In this document: in pieces, positions 26,392 through 36,000 of the stretch | Position numbering within the stretch: the first letter of the stretch is position 1 | How the letters are laid out: every line of letters begins with the position of its first letter | Source: Vogesella sp. XCS3 | Lineage (GTDB): Bacteria > Pseudomonadota > Gammaproteobacteria > Burkholderiales > Chromobacteriaceae | DNA length: 64,000 nucleotides | Assembly: GCF_020616155.1 (NCBI RefSeq) | Contig: NZ_CP085530.1 | Location: forward strand, 2,068,501-2,132,500 | Direction of reading: 5' to 3' | Position numbers and translations under genes: made by a program | The notes under the pieces: generated by a model | What the model saw: the letters and a program-made list of their open reading frames with translations, nothing else | The model's database searches: none | What the model was told of the DNA's origin: nothing

Positions 26392-27880
26392 GTCTTACCT
26401 GCAAGCTGGCCAGTGCCAGACCGGCGGCTTCCATCGAGCCGGCCAGCTGCTGACGGTATTGTTCTATCAGGGTGGCGGCTTCGGGGTTATCGGTATCAAA
26501 GGTGAGCTGCACCTGGTTACCTACCAGACGCAAGCGTGCGGCCAGGCCGCCCAATGCCGGCAAACTCATGGCCAGGTTGGTATGCCATGCGCGCATCTCT
26601 TGCTGGCCGTTACCCTCGCGCTCACCGCCCTGCTCGGGCTGGATCTGCCATTGTACCAGCTGGCCGGGCCACGCTTGGCCGGTGTACATGAACTGGTGCT
26701 GCTCCAGGGTATCAAGCTGGCGCTGTACCAAGTGGCCCGCTTCAGGCGTTACGACGTGCTTGGCGGCACTCGCGTCGGCAGTCGTCAGGGGCGTTGCCAG
26801 CCGCGCCTGCGGCTCTTGCTTGAGCTCATCCAGCGACAGGCGGCCATCGACCCAGGCTTTCTGATGGGCTTCGTAGAATACCCCACTCTTTTCAACCGTG
26901 GCCTTGAGGTGGGTTTCGTGCGCGGGTGCCGGCTGTGCCGGGTCGGGCAGCAAAGCCGCCTGGGTGGCATGGGCACGTAACGCAGCAGGCATAGCGGCCA
27001 ACCCTGCGGCCAGGCGGTTGGCAATGACATCCGACAGCGGCTTTCCTTCCAACTGCGCGGCAGCAGGCAAGGCATTGGCCAGTGAGGCAGAGGCCGCCGT
27101 TGCGGTAGACCCCTGCACGGTATTGCCTGATGCCAACAGGCTGCTCAGATAGCGCGAAGCGGTGCTAAACGATACAGGGGCTGATTTGTCGCTGGCAGCG
27201 GCTTGCGACAGATTGACTTGGGTAAAACTGAGTACCGGCTCAGTAGCACGCACGCGCAACATTAAAGGGTCGGCGCGCAGTGCCTGGCCATCTCCGGGTG
27301 CTTTCAGGGTAAACGCTGCATTTTTTACCAGAACGGCAGCACTACCATCAGGTAGACGTTCTGCCACTCTGGCCATCACCCATTCGCCAGACTGGAAAGC
27401 CGGTAGCTTGCCCTGTGGCTGGGTAAGAGTTTCCAGCTCGACCCCCTCGCTGCCTGCGGCCAACTGCAGGGCTTGGGCCAGGGCCTGCGACTGCTTGGTG
27501 CTTGGCGTATCCGCAGGCGAAGGCGCGGGTTTGAGATCGTCGGCATCCAGCAGCAGGAAGGCCAGCGGCTGGGTAGTAGCCACCCGCAACCGCAGGTCTT
27601 CGCCTTGCAGCGTGGCTCCCTGCGGCACATTCAGCAAAAATGGTTCGCCCTTTATCTGGGCCGCGATACGGCCATCAGGCAGACGCTCGCTGATCTTGGC
27701 CAGAATGGTTTCGCCACCTTGCAGTACCGGCATGCGCGCCGGGGTACTACTGGCTTCCAGCAGTAAACGCCCCTGCTCTCGGCTAAGCTTGATGGCCTGT
27801 GCTGCGCTAAGGGGGTTGCCGGCCAGCTCGGATGTACCTGTCTGCAGACCGGGCAAACCCTGGGAGAGTGGGGAGATCAT
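26372..27880 (-). CDS. fliK: Flagellar hook-length control protein, FliK-like
   Basis: The 502-residue protein is rich in A, Q, L and P in the first two thirds, with two internal repeats of a short module (ILAKISERLPDGRIAAQIKGEPFLL and VMARVAERLPDGSAAVLVKNAAFTL). The C-terminal part has the FliK-type domain: WPGQLVQWQIQPEQGGE, TNLAMSLPALGGLAARLRLVGNQVQLTFDTDNP. FliK measures hook length and triggers the substrate switch through FlhB. Its overlap with the flhB-like gene supports this. Divergent FliK sequences are hard to assign; the context raises confidence. Confidence 0.78.
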   Translation of the reverse strand: MISPLSQGLPGLQTGTSELAGNPLSAAQAIKLSREQGRLLLEASSTPARMPVLQGGETILAKISERLPDGRIAAQIKGEPFLLNVPQGATLQGEDLRLRVATTQPLAFLLLDADDLKPAPSPADTPSTKQSQALAQALQLAAGSEGVELETLTQPQGKLPAFQSGEWVMARVAERLPDGSAAVLVKNAAFTLKAPGDGQALRADPLMLRVRATEPVLSFTQVNLSQAAASDKSAPVSFSTASRYLSSLLASGNTVQGSTATAASASLANALPAAAQLEGKPLSDVIANRLAAGLAAMPAALRAHATQAALLPDPAQPAPAHETHLKATVEKSGVFYEAHQKAWVDGRLSLDELKQEPQARLATPLTTADASAAKHVVTPEAGHLVQRQLDTLEQHQFMYTGQAWPGQLVQWQIQPEQGGEREGNGQQEMRAWHTNLAMSLPALGGLAARLRLVGNQVQLTFDTDNPEAATLIEQYRQQLAGSMEAAGLALASLQVRHEASTG

Positions 27881-28269
27881 GCAGTAGGACTATTGCGGTA
27901 CAAGGAAAGGATCAACTCGGCCTCGCTGCGCGAGATACCGCAGCGTTCGGCCACATCCGCAGTAGAGAAGCCACGCTTGAACAGCTCGATAGCCTGGTTA
28001 TAGGGGCTGGCGCCCTCAGTAGTGGCGAGTGGCTGCTGGCGAGGCTGCGGTCTGACAGGGGGAGGGACTACGGTAGCGTCGGTGCGTGGTGCCGGAGGTA
28101 TCTCCTGCACCGTGCGCTGCAAGGCACTGATTTGTCGCTGCAAGTGGTCAAAGGTACTGGCTTCAACCCTGCGCTCGGACTCCATCATGTCAATACGACG
28201 CCAGAGCCAGAACACAATGCCGGACTGCAGCACGACAATCAAAAATAATAGCCAATCGGTGGTATTCAT
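27877..28269 (-). CDS. DUF2802-type membrane-anchored protein in a flagellar operon
   Basis: From the ATG at 28269 the protein has 130 residues: an N-terminal membrane helix (TDWLLFLIVVLQSGIVFWLW), a coiled-coil (ERRVEASTFDHLQRQISALQRTVQ), a Pro/Gln linker, and a C-terminal helix-turn-helix-like block (NQAIELFKRGFSTADVAERCGISRSEAELILSLY) that marks DUF2802. The frame extends 9 codons further upstream. It overlaps fliK by 4 bases. Family members sit beside flagellar or chemotaxis genes in betaproteobacteria; the function is unknown. Confidence 0.75.
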   Translation of the reverse strand: MNTTDWLLFLIVVLQSGIVFWLWRRIDMMESERRVEASTFDHLQRQISALQRTVQEIPPAPRTDATVVPPPVRPQPRQQPLATTEGASPYNQAIELFKRGFSTADVAERCGISRSEAELILSLYRNSPTA

Positions 28270-28311
28270 CACAGGCTCCGGGGTCTGAGCAGCCAAAACA
28301 GCAGCTGAAGC

Positions 28312-28617
28312 CTAGCGGTATACGGTAGATATCTTCTGCTGCTGGCGTAAACTCTGCAGCATCTCGGAAAGCTCGTGATGACGGCTGGCAACCAGCGTTT
28401 CCATCTGTTGATTTTGCTGCAAGGTTTCTATCAATATGGCACGTGTTTGCTCATCCAGCGCGTCGACTTGCAAGCTTTCGCGAAGGCGGGCAAAGCATGG
28501 GTCGCGCTGCTCATCCAGCAACAGCCAAGCCTCCCAGTCTTCGCACTGCGCGACAGCCAGCATCTGGGCGGTGAGCTCGGAATAACGCGACAATATTGCA
28601 ATATCCCAACCAGCCAT
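28312..28617 (-). CDS. fliT: Flagellar chaperone FliT-like protein
   Basis: The product is 101 residues from the ATG at 28617, one base after the fliS stop (an upstream start overlapping fliS is possible). It is nearly all helical (LSRYSELTAQMLAVAQCEDWEAWLLLDEQRD) with a C-terminal helix (MLQSLRQQQKISTVYR). FliT binds FliD in the cytoplasm and, in enterics, FlhDC. FliT sequences are weakly conserved; the fliD-fliS-fliT order decides the call. Confidence 0.78.
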   Translation of the reverse strand: MAGWDIAILSRYSELTAQMLAVAQCEDWEAWLLLDEQRDPCFARLRESLQVDALDEQTRAILIETLQQNQQMETLVASRHHELSEMLQSLRQQQKISTVYR

Positions 28618-28618
28618 C

Positions 28619-29041
28619 TCAAACCTGCCCAACCCGCTGTCCAGCCCCCTGCATCTTGTCCAGCTGTTTCCAGGCTCCGAGCAGGTCTTCGAGCAGCAAA
28701 ATCACCTCACCCAGTATTTCAGCGTCATTCTTCATGTTTGCCACACCAAGACGGTGCTTCATGTAGAGGTATAACTCCCGTAGGTTGGCAGTCACCTCAC
28801 CACCTTTTTCAAGGTTAAGCACCGTATCCAGGCCATTGATAATGTCCAGGCCCTTACCGATGAGTTTGCCTTTTGCAATGTAGTTGTTAAGTGCAATCTC
28901 GCCCTGCGCCTTGCGTAGAGCCGAGATAGCGCCTTCGTACAACATTACGATCAAACCGACAGGGCTAGCGCCATATACCGAGGCCTCAAGAGCATCGGAT
29001 TGGTACGCTTTGTTCAATTGCTGCAATGCCAGTCGATTCAT
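28619..29041 (-). CDS. fliS: Flagellin export chaperone FliS
   Basis: This 140-residue protein has the FliS pattern NKAYQSDALEASVYGASPVGLIVMLYEGAISALRKAQ, then GLDIINGLDTVLNLEKGGEVTANLRELYLYMKHRL. FliS wraps the C-terminus of flagellin in the cytoplasm and stops early polymerisation. It lies 30 bases after fliD in the usual order. Confidence 0.93.
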   Translation of the reverse strand: MNRLALQQLNKAYQSDALEASVYGASPVGLIVMLYEGAISALRKAQGEIALNNYIAKGKLIGKGLDIINGLDTVLNLEKGGEVTANLRELYLYMKHRLGVANMKNDAEILGEVILLLEDLLGAWKQLDKMQGAGQRVGQV

Positions 29042-29071
29042 TTATTATCACCCTGCCGCATTTTATTAAAA

Positions 29072-30475
29072 TCAACCAAGCATTGATGCCATATAGCTAC
29101 TTTGGTTCTTCATTTTGGCCAACGCAGCATCCAGTGCCGAGAATTGCGTCATATAACGCTTCTGCATCATGTCCAAACGCGCCTGGATCTGGTCCTGCTT
29201 CTGCTTTTCGTACGTGACTTGCTGATTCAGGCTATCGGTACGTACCTGTACCATGCCTTCGGGGCCCAGCATTTTGTTGAGTTTGTCGTTCAGACGGTCA
29301 GCGTACCCATCGGCATTGCTGTTACTGAACAGCTTGTACACTGCCGTTGAGTCTTTATTCAGTGCCTTCTTGAACGCTTCACTATCCAACTTTAGGCTAC
29401 CGTCTTTCTGCAATGCAATACCAGCCTGTGACAAATAACCCAAACCAGACTCAAGCGATACGCCGGCAAGGCCTACTGTCATTTCAGCGGTCAGGTCCTG
29501 CATGATCATGCGAGCACCGCTATCTAGCCTTACCGCCGTCCCTATCACCTTGCCGTCAGCATCGGTAACCTGGCTGCTGCTCTGCTTATACATACTATCG
29601 ATCTGGCTTTTGATTTTATTGAAGCCATCAACAAACGCCTGCACATTCTTGATAACAGCGTCGTCATCACGCGTTACGGTGACGGTAGCGGTCCCAGTCT
29701 TGTACAGGTTTAACTCCAGACCGGTCAATGCCTCAGTAACCTTGTTGGAAGATGCCGTAATGGCTACCCCGTTTACCGTGAACTGCGCGTCGCTAGGTGC
29801 TGCGGTGCGTTTGGCCAGGTTGGACGCTGCCGTACTAGTACGGTCAAAATCCAAAAATCCCAAACCCAGTGCCGCGCCGCCCGTCAACGAGAATGCACCA
29901 TCATTACCCGCTTTTTTGCTACTCAGTGCGAGCTTGTAACCATCAGTCCCACTATTGACAACGGAAGCGGAGACATCTCCTCCTTTGGCATTAATGGCGT
30001 CACTGATCGACTGCAGCGACGCATTGGCGCCGATCGTCACGCTCAATGTAGTGCCAGATCCGAAAGCAATGCTCAGATCACCTCCAGTAGCATTACCCAG
30101 ACTTTGAGTATTGGAAGTGATCTTACCTGTGCTGCCGTCATAACTGCTTAGCGCCAATGTCTGAGCGGCCGCCAGCGACGTAACATTTACCACATAGGTG
30201 CCAGAAGCCGCAGTTGAACCTGCACTGGCTTTGACCGCACTTGCATCACTGCTGTCGGTCTTGTTGGCATTCAATGCCGAACCGGAAATCAAGCCTCGCA
30301 GAGATGTCTGAAAATCCGACAAGGTCGATTTCAGCTTACCTAATGACGAGACCTGATTGTTATAAGTATTGATCCGATTCTTGCTGGATGTCATCGGAGC
30401 CTGCTCCAGCGACATCAACTGGGATACCAGTCCCTGCACATCGAAGTTACTGCCGGCGGTGGTGATTGCGGCCAT
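29072..30475 (-). CDS. fliD: Flagellar filament cap protein FliD
   Basis: The 467-residue length is normal. The N-terminal FliD region reads GSNFDVQGLVSQLMSLEQAP, and the C-terminal region has FVDGFNKIKSQIDSMYK, GYLSQAGIALQKDGSLKLDSEAFKKAL and a coiled tail ending in LDAALAKMKNQSSYMASMLG. FliD caps the growing filament and folds incoming flagellin. The central domain is Ser/Thr/Gly-rich, as usual for surface-exposed parts. It sits 15 bases after flaG. Confidence 0.95.
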   Translation of the reverse strand: MAAITTAGSNFDVQGLVSQLMSLEQAPMTSSKNRINTYNNQVSSLGKLKSTLSDFQTSLRGLISGSALNANKTDSSDASAVKASAGSTAASGTYVVNVTSLAAAQTLALSSYDGSTGKITSNTQSLGNATGGDLSIAFGSGTTLSVTIGANASLQSISDAINAKGGDVSASVVNSGTDGYKLALSSKKAGNDGAFSLTGGAALGLGFLDFDRTSTAASNLAKRTAAPSDAQFTVNGVAITASSNKVTEALTGLELNLYKTGTATVTVTRDDDAVIKNVQAFVDGFNKIKSQIDSMYKQSSSQVTDADGKVIGTAVRLDSGARMIMQDLTAEMTVGLAGVSLESGLGYLSQAGIALQKDGSLKLDSEAFKKALNKDSTAVYKLFSNSNADGYADRLNDKLNKMLGPEGMVQVRTDSLNQQVTYEKQKQDQIQARLDMMQKRYMTQFSALDAALAKMKNQSSYMASMLG

Positions 30476-30490
30476 GATCTACTCCAGAGG

Positions 30491-30913
30491 CTAAGCCTCG
30501 TCGTGCAGCAGGATACTGCGAAAATCCTCGATGGCCTTCGCAATACGGATGACTTCAGGCGAAGGAATCTGCCTAATCACTTCCTTGCTGCTTTTGTCAA
30601 CTACCTTGACGATCTGCATCTGGGTATCGTCGTCTACCGTGAACTGCAGATCACCCTTGTAAAGCTTTACCGTGTCATTCAGCTTTTTGACGGCATCTGC
30701 CAGGTCTGACTGGCTGAATACCTGCTGATCAGCCTTACTTTTGGCCTGCTCTTTTGCTTCGGTCTCTTTAACGCCACTTACTGCCTTTAAAGTCTCAGGT
30801 TTGATGGTACCCGCAGCCTCTCCGTCTTTGGAGAGCTGTTGCGGCAACTCTACCTGTTGCTTGGCAGTCAGGCCCAAAGGTTGAAAGCCCCCCGTTACTG
30901 ATCCGATTTGCAT
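30491..30913 (-). CDS. flaG: FlaG family flagellar protein
   Basis: The 140-residue protein has a disordered N-terminal half rich in K, E and Q and a C-terminal FlaG domain: LQFTVDDDTQMQIVKVVDKSSKEVIRQIPSPEVIRIAKAIEDF. FlaG proteins affect filament length in polar flagellates. The position between flagellin and fliD is standard. Confidence 0.92.
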   Translation of the reverse strand: MQIGSVTGGFQPLGLTAKQQVELPQQLSKDGEAAGTIKPETLKAVSGVKETEAKEQAKSKADQQVFSQSDLADAVKKLNDTVKLYKGDLQFTVDDDTQMQIVKVVDKSSKEVIRQIPSPEVIRIAKAIEDFRSILLHDEA

Positions 30914-30924
30914 GATAAATACCT

Positions 30925-30972
30925 CATAAAAAAGGACTCCCCCCTACAGCATAATTCAGACCATAGGAGGGA
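30925..30972 (-). terminator. Imperfect terminator between flagellin 1 and flaG
   Basis: On the minus strand CCCTCCTA pairs (one G-T) with TAGGGGGG across a loop of about 18 bases and is followed by AGTCCTTTTTT. It would let some transcripts continue into flaG-fliD. Confidence 0.45.
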
Positions 30973-30988
30973 AACCACTTTTCTCACC

Positions 30989-31828
30989 TTAACGTAGCAA
31001 GGACAGCGCAGCCTGCGGCACGGTGTTGGCCTGACCCAGAATGGCAGTACCAGCCTGTTGCAGGATCTGATTACGAGTCAACGAGGCAGTTTCAGAGGCA
31101 AAGTCGGTGTCCATGATACGGCTCTTCGATGCACTAAGGTTCTCCACGTAAGCCTGGGTGTTGGCAATCACAGCCTCGAAACGGTTCTGGATGGAACCGA
31201 AAGTGGCACGCGTATTGGTCACGGTACGGATGGCCGCATCCATAGAAGCAATCGCAGCCGATGCAGAACCGGAGGACGATACGTTCACCGTACCGGTAGC
31301 GGTCAGCGAGCCACTATACGCAGAGATACCAGACAGTTCGACACCACTAGTGGTCACCTGGTTATCTGTAGAGCCAGAGGAGCCTACCTGGAAGGTCAGA
31401 CCGGAGCCACCTGTGAGCAGTTTGGTTCCGTTAAAGTTCGTGGTTTGAACGATACGCGATACTTCCTGAGTCAGTTGGTCTACCTCTTTCTGCAGCTGCG
31501 AACGGTTGTCATCCGAGATGGAGCCGTTAGCCGCCTGCACTGATATTTCACGGATACGCTGCAGGTTGTTTCCTACTTGGCCCAAGGCACTTTCAGCTGT
31601 CTGGGCTACCGAAATACCATCGTAGGCGTTTCGAATACCCTGGGAATTACCCCGGATCTGCGAAGAGAGACCTTCAGAGACCGCCAGACCAGCGGCGTCA
31701 TCCTTGGCAGAGTTTACGCGTAAGCCGGAGGACAGCTTTTGCAGGGAAGAAGCCAGTGCCGAGTTGGACTGGTTCAGGTTGCGCTGCGCATTGAGCGAGG
31801 CAATGTTACTATTTACGATGATAGGCAT
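30989..31828 (-). CDS. fliC: Flagellin (copy 1, downstream)
   Basis: The 279-residue flagellin has the conserved D0/D1 ends: the start NSNIASLNAQRNLNQSNSALASSLQKLSSGLRVNSAKDDAAGL and the C-terminal NRFEAVIANTQAYVENLSASKSRIMDTDFASETA, ending in NTVPQAALSLLR. The variable middle is short (about residues 140-190) and Ser/Thr/Gly-rich, the likely site for O-glycans. It differs from the neighbouring flagellin at few positions, which implies a recent duplication or gene conversion. I saw no convincing sigma-28 promoter directly upstream. Confidence 0.96.
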   Translation of the reverse strand: MPIIVNSNIASLNAQRNLNQSNSALASSLQKLSSGLRVNSAKDDAAGLAVSEGLSSQIRGNSQGIRNAYDGISVAQTAESALGQVGNNLQRIREISVQAANGSISDDNRSQLQKEVDQLTQEVSRIVQTTNFNGTKLLTGGSGLTFQVGSSGSTDNQVTTSGVELSGISAYSGSLTATGTVNVSSSGSASAAIASMDAAIRTVTNTRATFGSIQNRFEAVIANTQAYVENLSASKSRIMDTDFASETASLTRNQILQQAGTAILGQANTVPQAALSLLR

Positions 31829-31949
31829 TTTAAACTCCGTTATTATGGCGACTTGGCTCGGAAGCGAACTCCCCGGGTTTTGATACCAATCGCTCTAACA
31901 CTCTATCGTCAGTTCTTTATTGCTCTTGAGGCCTTTTTTTAAATTTCTC

Positions 31950-31990
31950 AAAAAAACCCAAAAAAAAATCCCTGGCCGTTGAGCCAGGGA
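31950..31990 (-). terminator. Terminator of flagellin copy 2
   Basis: TCCCTGGC and GCCAGGGA form a stem; on the minus strand it is followed by TTTTTTTTT and further T runs. It separates the two flagellin genes. Confidence 0.9.
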
Positions 31991-32031
31991 CAGAGGTACC
32001 AAATTAGTTTGTATATCGTTGTTAGCTATCC

Positions 32032-32874
32032 TTAGCCACGTAGCAGGGAAATGGCTGCCTGTGGTACTTGGTTTGCCTGCCCCAGGATGGACGTACCAGC
32101 CTGCTGCAGAATCTGGTTACGGGTCAGCTGTGCGGTTTCAGCGGCGAAGTCGGTATCCATGATACGGCTGCGGGAAGCCGACAAGTTTTCAGTAAACGCC
32201 TGCATGTTGGCGATTACTGCTTCAAAACGGTTTTGTACCGAACCGAAGGTGGCACGTGTGTTGGTAACGGTGCGGATCGAAGCATCCATCGACGCGATCG
32301 CCGCAGAGGCAGCACCCGACGAACTCACGTTTACAGTACCGGTGGCAGTCAACGAGCCGCTGTAACCTGCAATACCGCTCATCTCTACACCACTTGTGGC
32401 CACCTGGTTATCTGCAGAACCAGACGCACCTACCTGGAAGGTCAGGCCGGAACCGCCGGTCAGCAGCTTGGTGCCGTTAAAGTTAGTGGTCTGTACGATG
32501 CGGGAGATTTCCTGCGTCAGCTGATCTACTTCTTTTTGCAGCTGGGAACGGTTGTCATCCGAAACACCACCGTTGGCAGCCTGTACTGCTACTTCACGGA
32601 TACGCTGCAGGTTGTTGCCTACCTGTCCCAGCGCACTTTCAGCGGTCTGTGCTACCGAGATACCGTCGTAGGCGTTACGCACACCCTGGTTGTTACCGCG
32701 AATCTGCGAGGTCAGGCCTTCTGCCACGGCCAAGCCAGCGGCATCATCTTTGGCGCTGTTCACGCGCAGACCGGAGGACAGTTTCTGCAACGAGCCAGCC
32801 AACGCAGTATTGGACATGTTCAGGTTGCGCTGTGCATTCAGGGATGCGATGTTGCTGTTAACGATAATGGACAT
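32032..32874 (-). CDS. fliC: Flagellin (copy 2, upstream)
   Basis: The 280-residue flagellin is nearly identical in design to copy 1: NSNIASLNAQRNLNMSNTALAGSL at the start, IMDTDFAAETAQLTRNQILQQAGTSILGQANQVPQAAISLLRG at the end. The variable segment is short with Ser/Thr stretches (TATGTVNVSSSGAASAA). It has its own sigma-28 promoter and terminator, so it is probably the main flagellin. The multidomain glycosyltransferase gene ends 170 bases upstream. Confidence 0.96.
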   Translation of the reverse strand: MSIIVNSNIASLNAQRNLNMSNTALAGSLQKLSSGLRVNSAKDDAAGLAVAEGLTSQIRGNNQGVRNAYDGISVAQTAESALGQVGNNLQRIREVAVQAANGGVSDDNRSQLQKEVDQLTQEISRIVQTTNFNGTKLLTGGSGLTFQVGASGSADNQVATSGVEMSGIAGYSGSLTATGTVNVSSSGAASAAIASMDASIRTVTNTRATFGSVQNRFEAVIANMQAFTENLSASRSRIMDTDFAAETAQLTRNQILQQAGTSILGQANQVPQAAISLLRG

Positions 32875-32959
32875 TTTGGCACCTCATTGATTCTATTTGG
32901 TTTCTGACCATGCACCGTCTGGCTTGATTCTTGCTGGCAGTGCATTAGCTTATGACCAT

Positions 32960-32986
32960 ATTTCGGCCCCCCCCTGCAGAACTTTA
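32960..32986 (-). promoter_or_regulatory. Sigma-28 (FliA) promoter of flagellin copy 2, with an 8-G run in the spacer
   Basis: On the minus strand TAAAGTTC-N11-GCCGAAAT closely matches the FliA consensus TAAAGTTT-N11-GCCGATAA with exact spacing. It lies 86 bases upstream of the ATG. The spacer is TGCA plus seven G, which together with the first G of the -10 makes an 8-base homopolymer (plus strand C at 32967-32974). Loss or gain of one G would change the spacing. Confidence 0.85.
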
Positions 32987-33000
32987 AATTTTTTTGTGGC

Positions 33001-33034
33001 AAAACGAAAAAAGGCAGCTAACGCTGCCTTTTTG
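33001..33034 (-). terminator. Terminator of the glycosyltransferase/sugar operon
   Basis: AAGGCAGC-N4-GCTGCCTT is followed on the minus strand by TTTTCGTTTT. It begins 10 bases after the glycosyltransferase stop codon and marks the end of the long operon. Confidence 0.88.
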
Positions 33035-33044
33035 CCCGGGTGGC

Positions 33045-36000
33045 CTAGCGGGTAAACGCGGCTAGCCATTCATCCAGATGATCCTCCAGCCAGTAATCAC
33101 GGTCCACCCAGGCCCTTAACTGCTCGCCCTCGCATACCCTGGCCGCAGGGTCGGCCGCCAGACGGCGAATCTGGGCAATCCAGGCTTTGGCGTCGTCGCC
33201 CACCCGTGTCACTGGCGGCTCGCCGGTGCGGTAAGGGTAAACATCGGAACAGATCACCGGCCAGCCCATCACGCCGTATTCCAGCAGCCGCAGATTGCTC
33301 TTGGCCTCGTTGAACGGCAGGGTTTCTAGCGGGGCAACCGCGATGTCCAGATTCAGCGCTGCCATTCTGGCTGGATACTGGTCAAAACTCACCGGTTCAT
33401 GCTTCTCGGCAATGTACTCATCCAGCCCTTGCGGCCACATGCCCATAAAGACCCAGTCCACCTCATGTGCGGTGGCCTTGATCACCTCTTCCAACAGGGC
33501 CAGATCGCCCTGATGCTGCTGAGCACCGACCCAGCCCACTCGCGGTTTGCGGCCAACGTTACGCTGCGACGTCACCCCGGACCAGTACTCGCGCGACAGC
33601 CGGTTTGGTACCACGCGGATGTCCGCGATCATGTCGGCTGCCATCTCGCGTAATGGCTCGGTGGTCACTACCAGGCGGTCCACCAAGCCCAGCATCTGGC
33701 GCAGGCGACGGCGACCGTCGCGGAAATTGGACATGAAGTGCTTATAGAGCGCACTTTTCTCCGGCAGCTGGGTAATCAGGTCGTCCAGCGACATCACCAT
33801 GAAAATACCCGGCAGATGCTTGCGGTAGGCCTGCAGCAACTCCAGCTGCGGGTCGGTCATGGCGTTCTGCATAACATAGCTGTCTACGCCCAAACGCTGC
33901 AGCTCCACTACCGTTACCAGACGCTGGACATCTTTCTGCTGCCGCAGGCAGGCGGTCAGTGCCTTGCCATCGCGGCTGAGCGCACGTAGCGGCTGGTCAA
34001 CGCGATATTCACCACTGCCTCCGGCAATGCCGTTACCTAGGATACGCGGTAGTTCAGTGAATTCCGACGGCCAGAAGCGCAGCACTTTCTGCTCGATCTC
34101 GCATGGCTTACCGGTCAAAGACAGGTTGGGGTTGTAGGCCGGATCGTTGGCCAAGGCCGGCAACCAGCGCTGCAACAGACGCCCTTGCTCCTGCTGGTTC
34201 TGCTCGTGCCGGCGCATGGCTTTCAGCACCTGCTCGCCTTCGGCACGGATGCTGATGCTGTGGTGATGTACCAGCGTGGCATACGGCGTCCACAGGGTGT
34301 GCCAGCCGGCGTCACGCAGTCGCAGGCAGTAATCGACGTCGTTGTAGAGCACAGCAAAGTCGTGCTCGTCAAAACCGCCAATTGCACGGAACGCCGAAGC
34401 CGGCGTCAGCAGGCAGGCCGCCGTCACCGCCGATAAGCGCTGATCGATCTGCAAGCGGCTCATGTAGCCGGCATCCCCTGCCTCGGCCATCCAGCCCAAG
34501 TGGGCGGCACTGCCGATACGGTCGGGGCCGCTGCCAAGGAAAATACCGGCATGCTGCACCTTCGCCGTTTCCGGGAACAGCAGCTTGGCGCCTACCGCAC
34601 CGACACCATCGCGTACGGCGTGCTGCAGCATGCGCTCCAGCCAGTCCGGCTGCACGATCTCGATATCGTTGTTCAGCAGCAGCAGGTAGTCGCCGCGGGC
34701 GTTGGCCGCACCCAGGTTGATCTGGGCCGAAAAGTTGAACGGGGCGTCGTAATGCACCACGCGCAAGCGCTCGCCAAAGCGCTGGATGGCCTGGTCGTAA
34801 AAGAGCAGCACGTCCGGATCGTCCGACTGGTTGTCCACCACCACCACGTCGAAATGCGGGTAGGCGGTACGCTCGAACAAGGTGTTGATGCACGGCTCGA
34901 TGAATTCGAAAGCGTTGCGGCTGGGGATGATAATGCTCACCAGCGGCTGTGCCGTCAGCGGGTACACCACACGCAGCGTCTGCTCAGCCAGGCCCAGCTC
35001 GACACGGGCCGGCGTCGCGCTGGCTTGCAGCCAGTCTTCTACTGCCAGCTTGCGCATTGCCAGCTTGCCGTCACGGGCAGGCAAGTGCAGCAACAGCTCC
35101 GGCAGGTTGGCAATGGCCGCCGCACCGAAATGGGCCGCCAGGTTCAGCAGCAGCTGGTAAACCTCGAAGCCTTCGTACGGCTGCAAGCCGCCCAGGTGCT
35201 GCACAGCGTCGGCACGCAGCAGCACGCTGGCACCGATGTAATCGTAAGCCAGCAACATGTCCAGATCGAACGCCGGCTTGAACTGTGGCTGCTCGTAACC
35301 ACGCATCGCTACGCTGTCGTGGTCGCAGTAAAGCGCCAGGCAGTTCGGGTCCCGGACCACGCGATCTGCGAGGCGCAGCAAGGCATGCGGCTCCAGCTCG
35401 GCGCCGCACGGCAGCAGCATGCCCCAATCCATGCCCACCTCGGCCAGCACCGCGTTGAACAGCTTGGCGGTATCGTCAAACTGGTCGACATGATCCACTT
35501 GCAGCCAACCCAGTATCTCGCTGTTTTCAAACAGCGGGTCCGGCGCGGCAAAGTCGGCCACCACGATCAGCCGCCACTGTTTGTACAGCTGCAGCTGCAG
35601 CGAATCCAACGTCTTGGCCAGCAACGGGCCCTGCGCCTGGCTGGCCAGCACCACCAGCGTGATCTGCGGCTGCTGTGGCCAGGCCATCAGACGGCGGGCG
35701 AGCACCTCGGCGTCAGCTTCGGTCAGCGCGTGGCCGGCCAGCCAGCGCATGTGGTCGACGGCGGGCTGGAAGTTGACCTTGGCCTTGCTCGGGTGCTCGG
35801 CAGCCAGTACCACCTTGCGCGCCTCGCGGATATCGTGCTCGCCCAGATCGTCGTAGCGGCGGTAGATCTCGGCAAACACCGCCCGCATGCCCCCCCAGCT
35901 TTGTACGGTACGCGAGTCGCCGGCGTTGTCCTTGTCTTCGCGGCGGCGTACCTGCACCGTGGCTTCGGCAAAGTGTACGAAGGGGATGAGACGAGACAGG

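Noticed and set aside
31829..31930. Sigma-28 promoter for flagellin copy 1 (TAAAGAAC near 31918)
   Set aside because: No GCCGATAA-like box lies 11 bases downstream; the ACGATAGA seen is too close.
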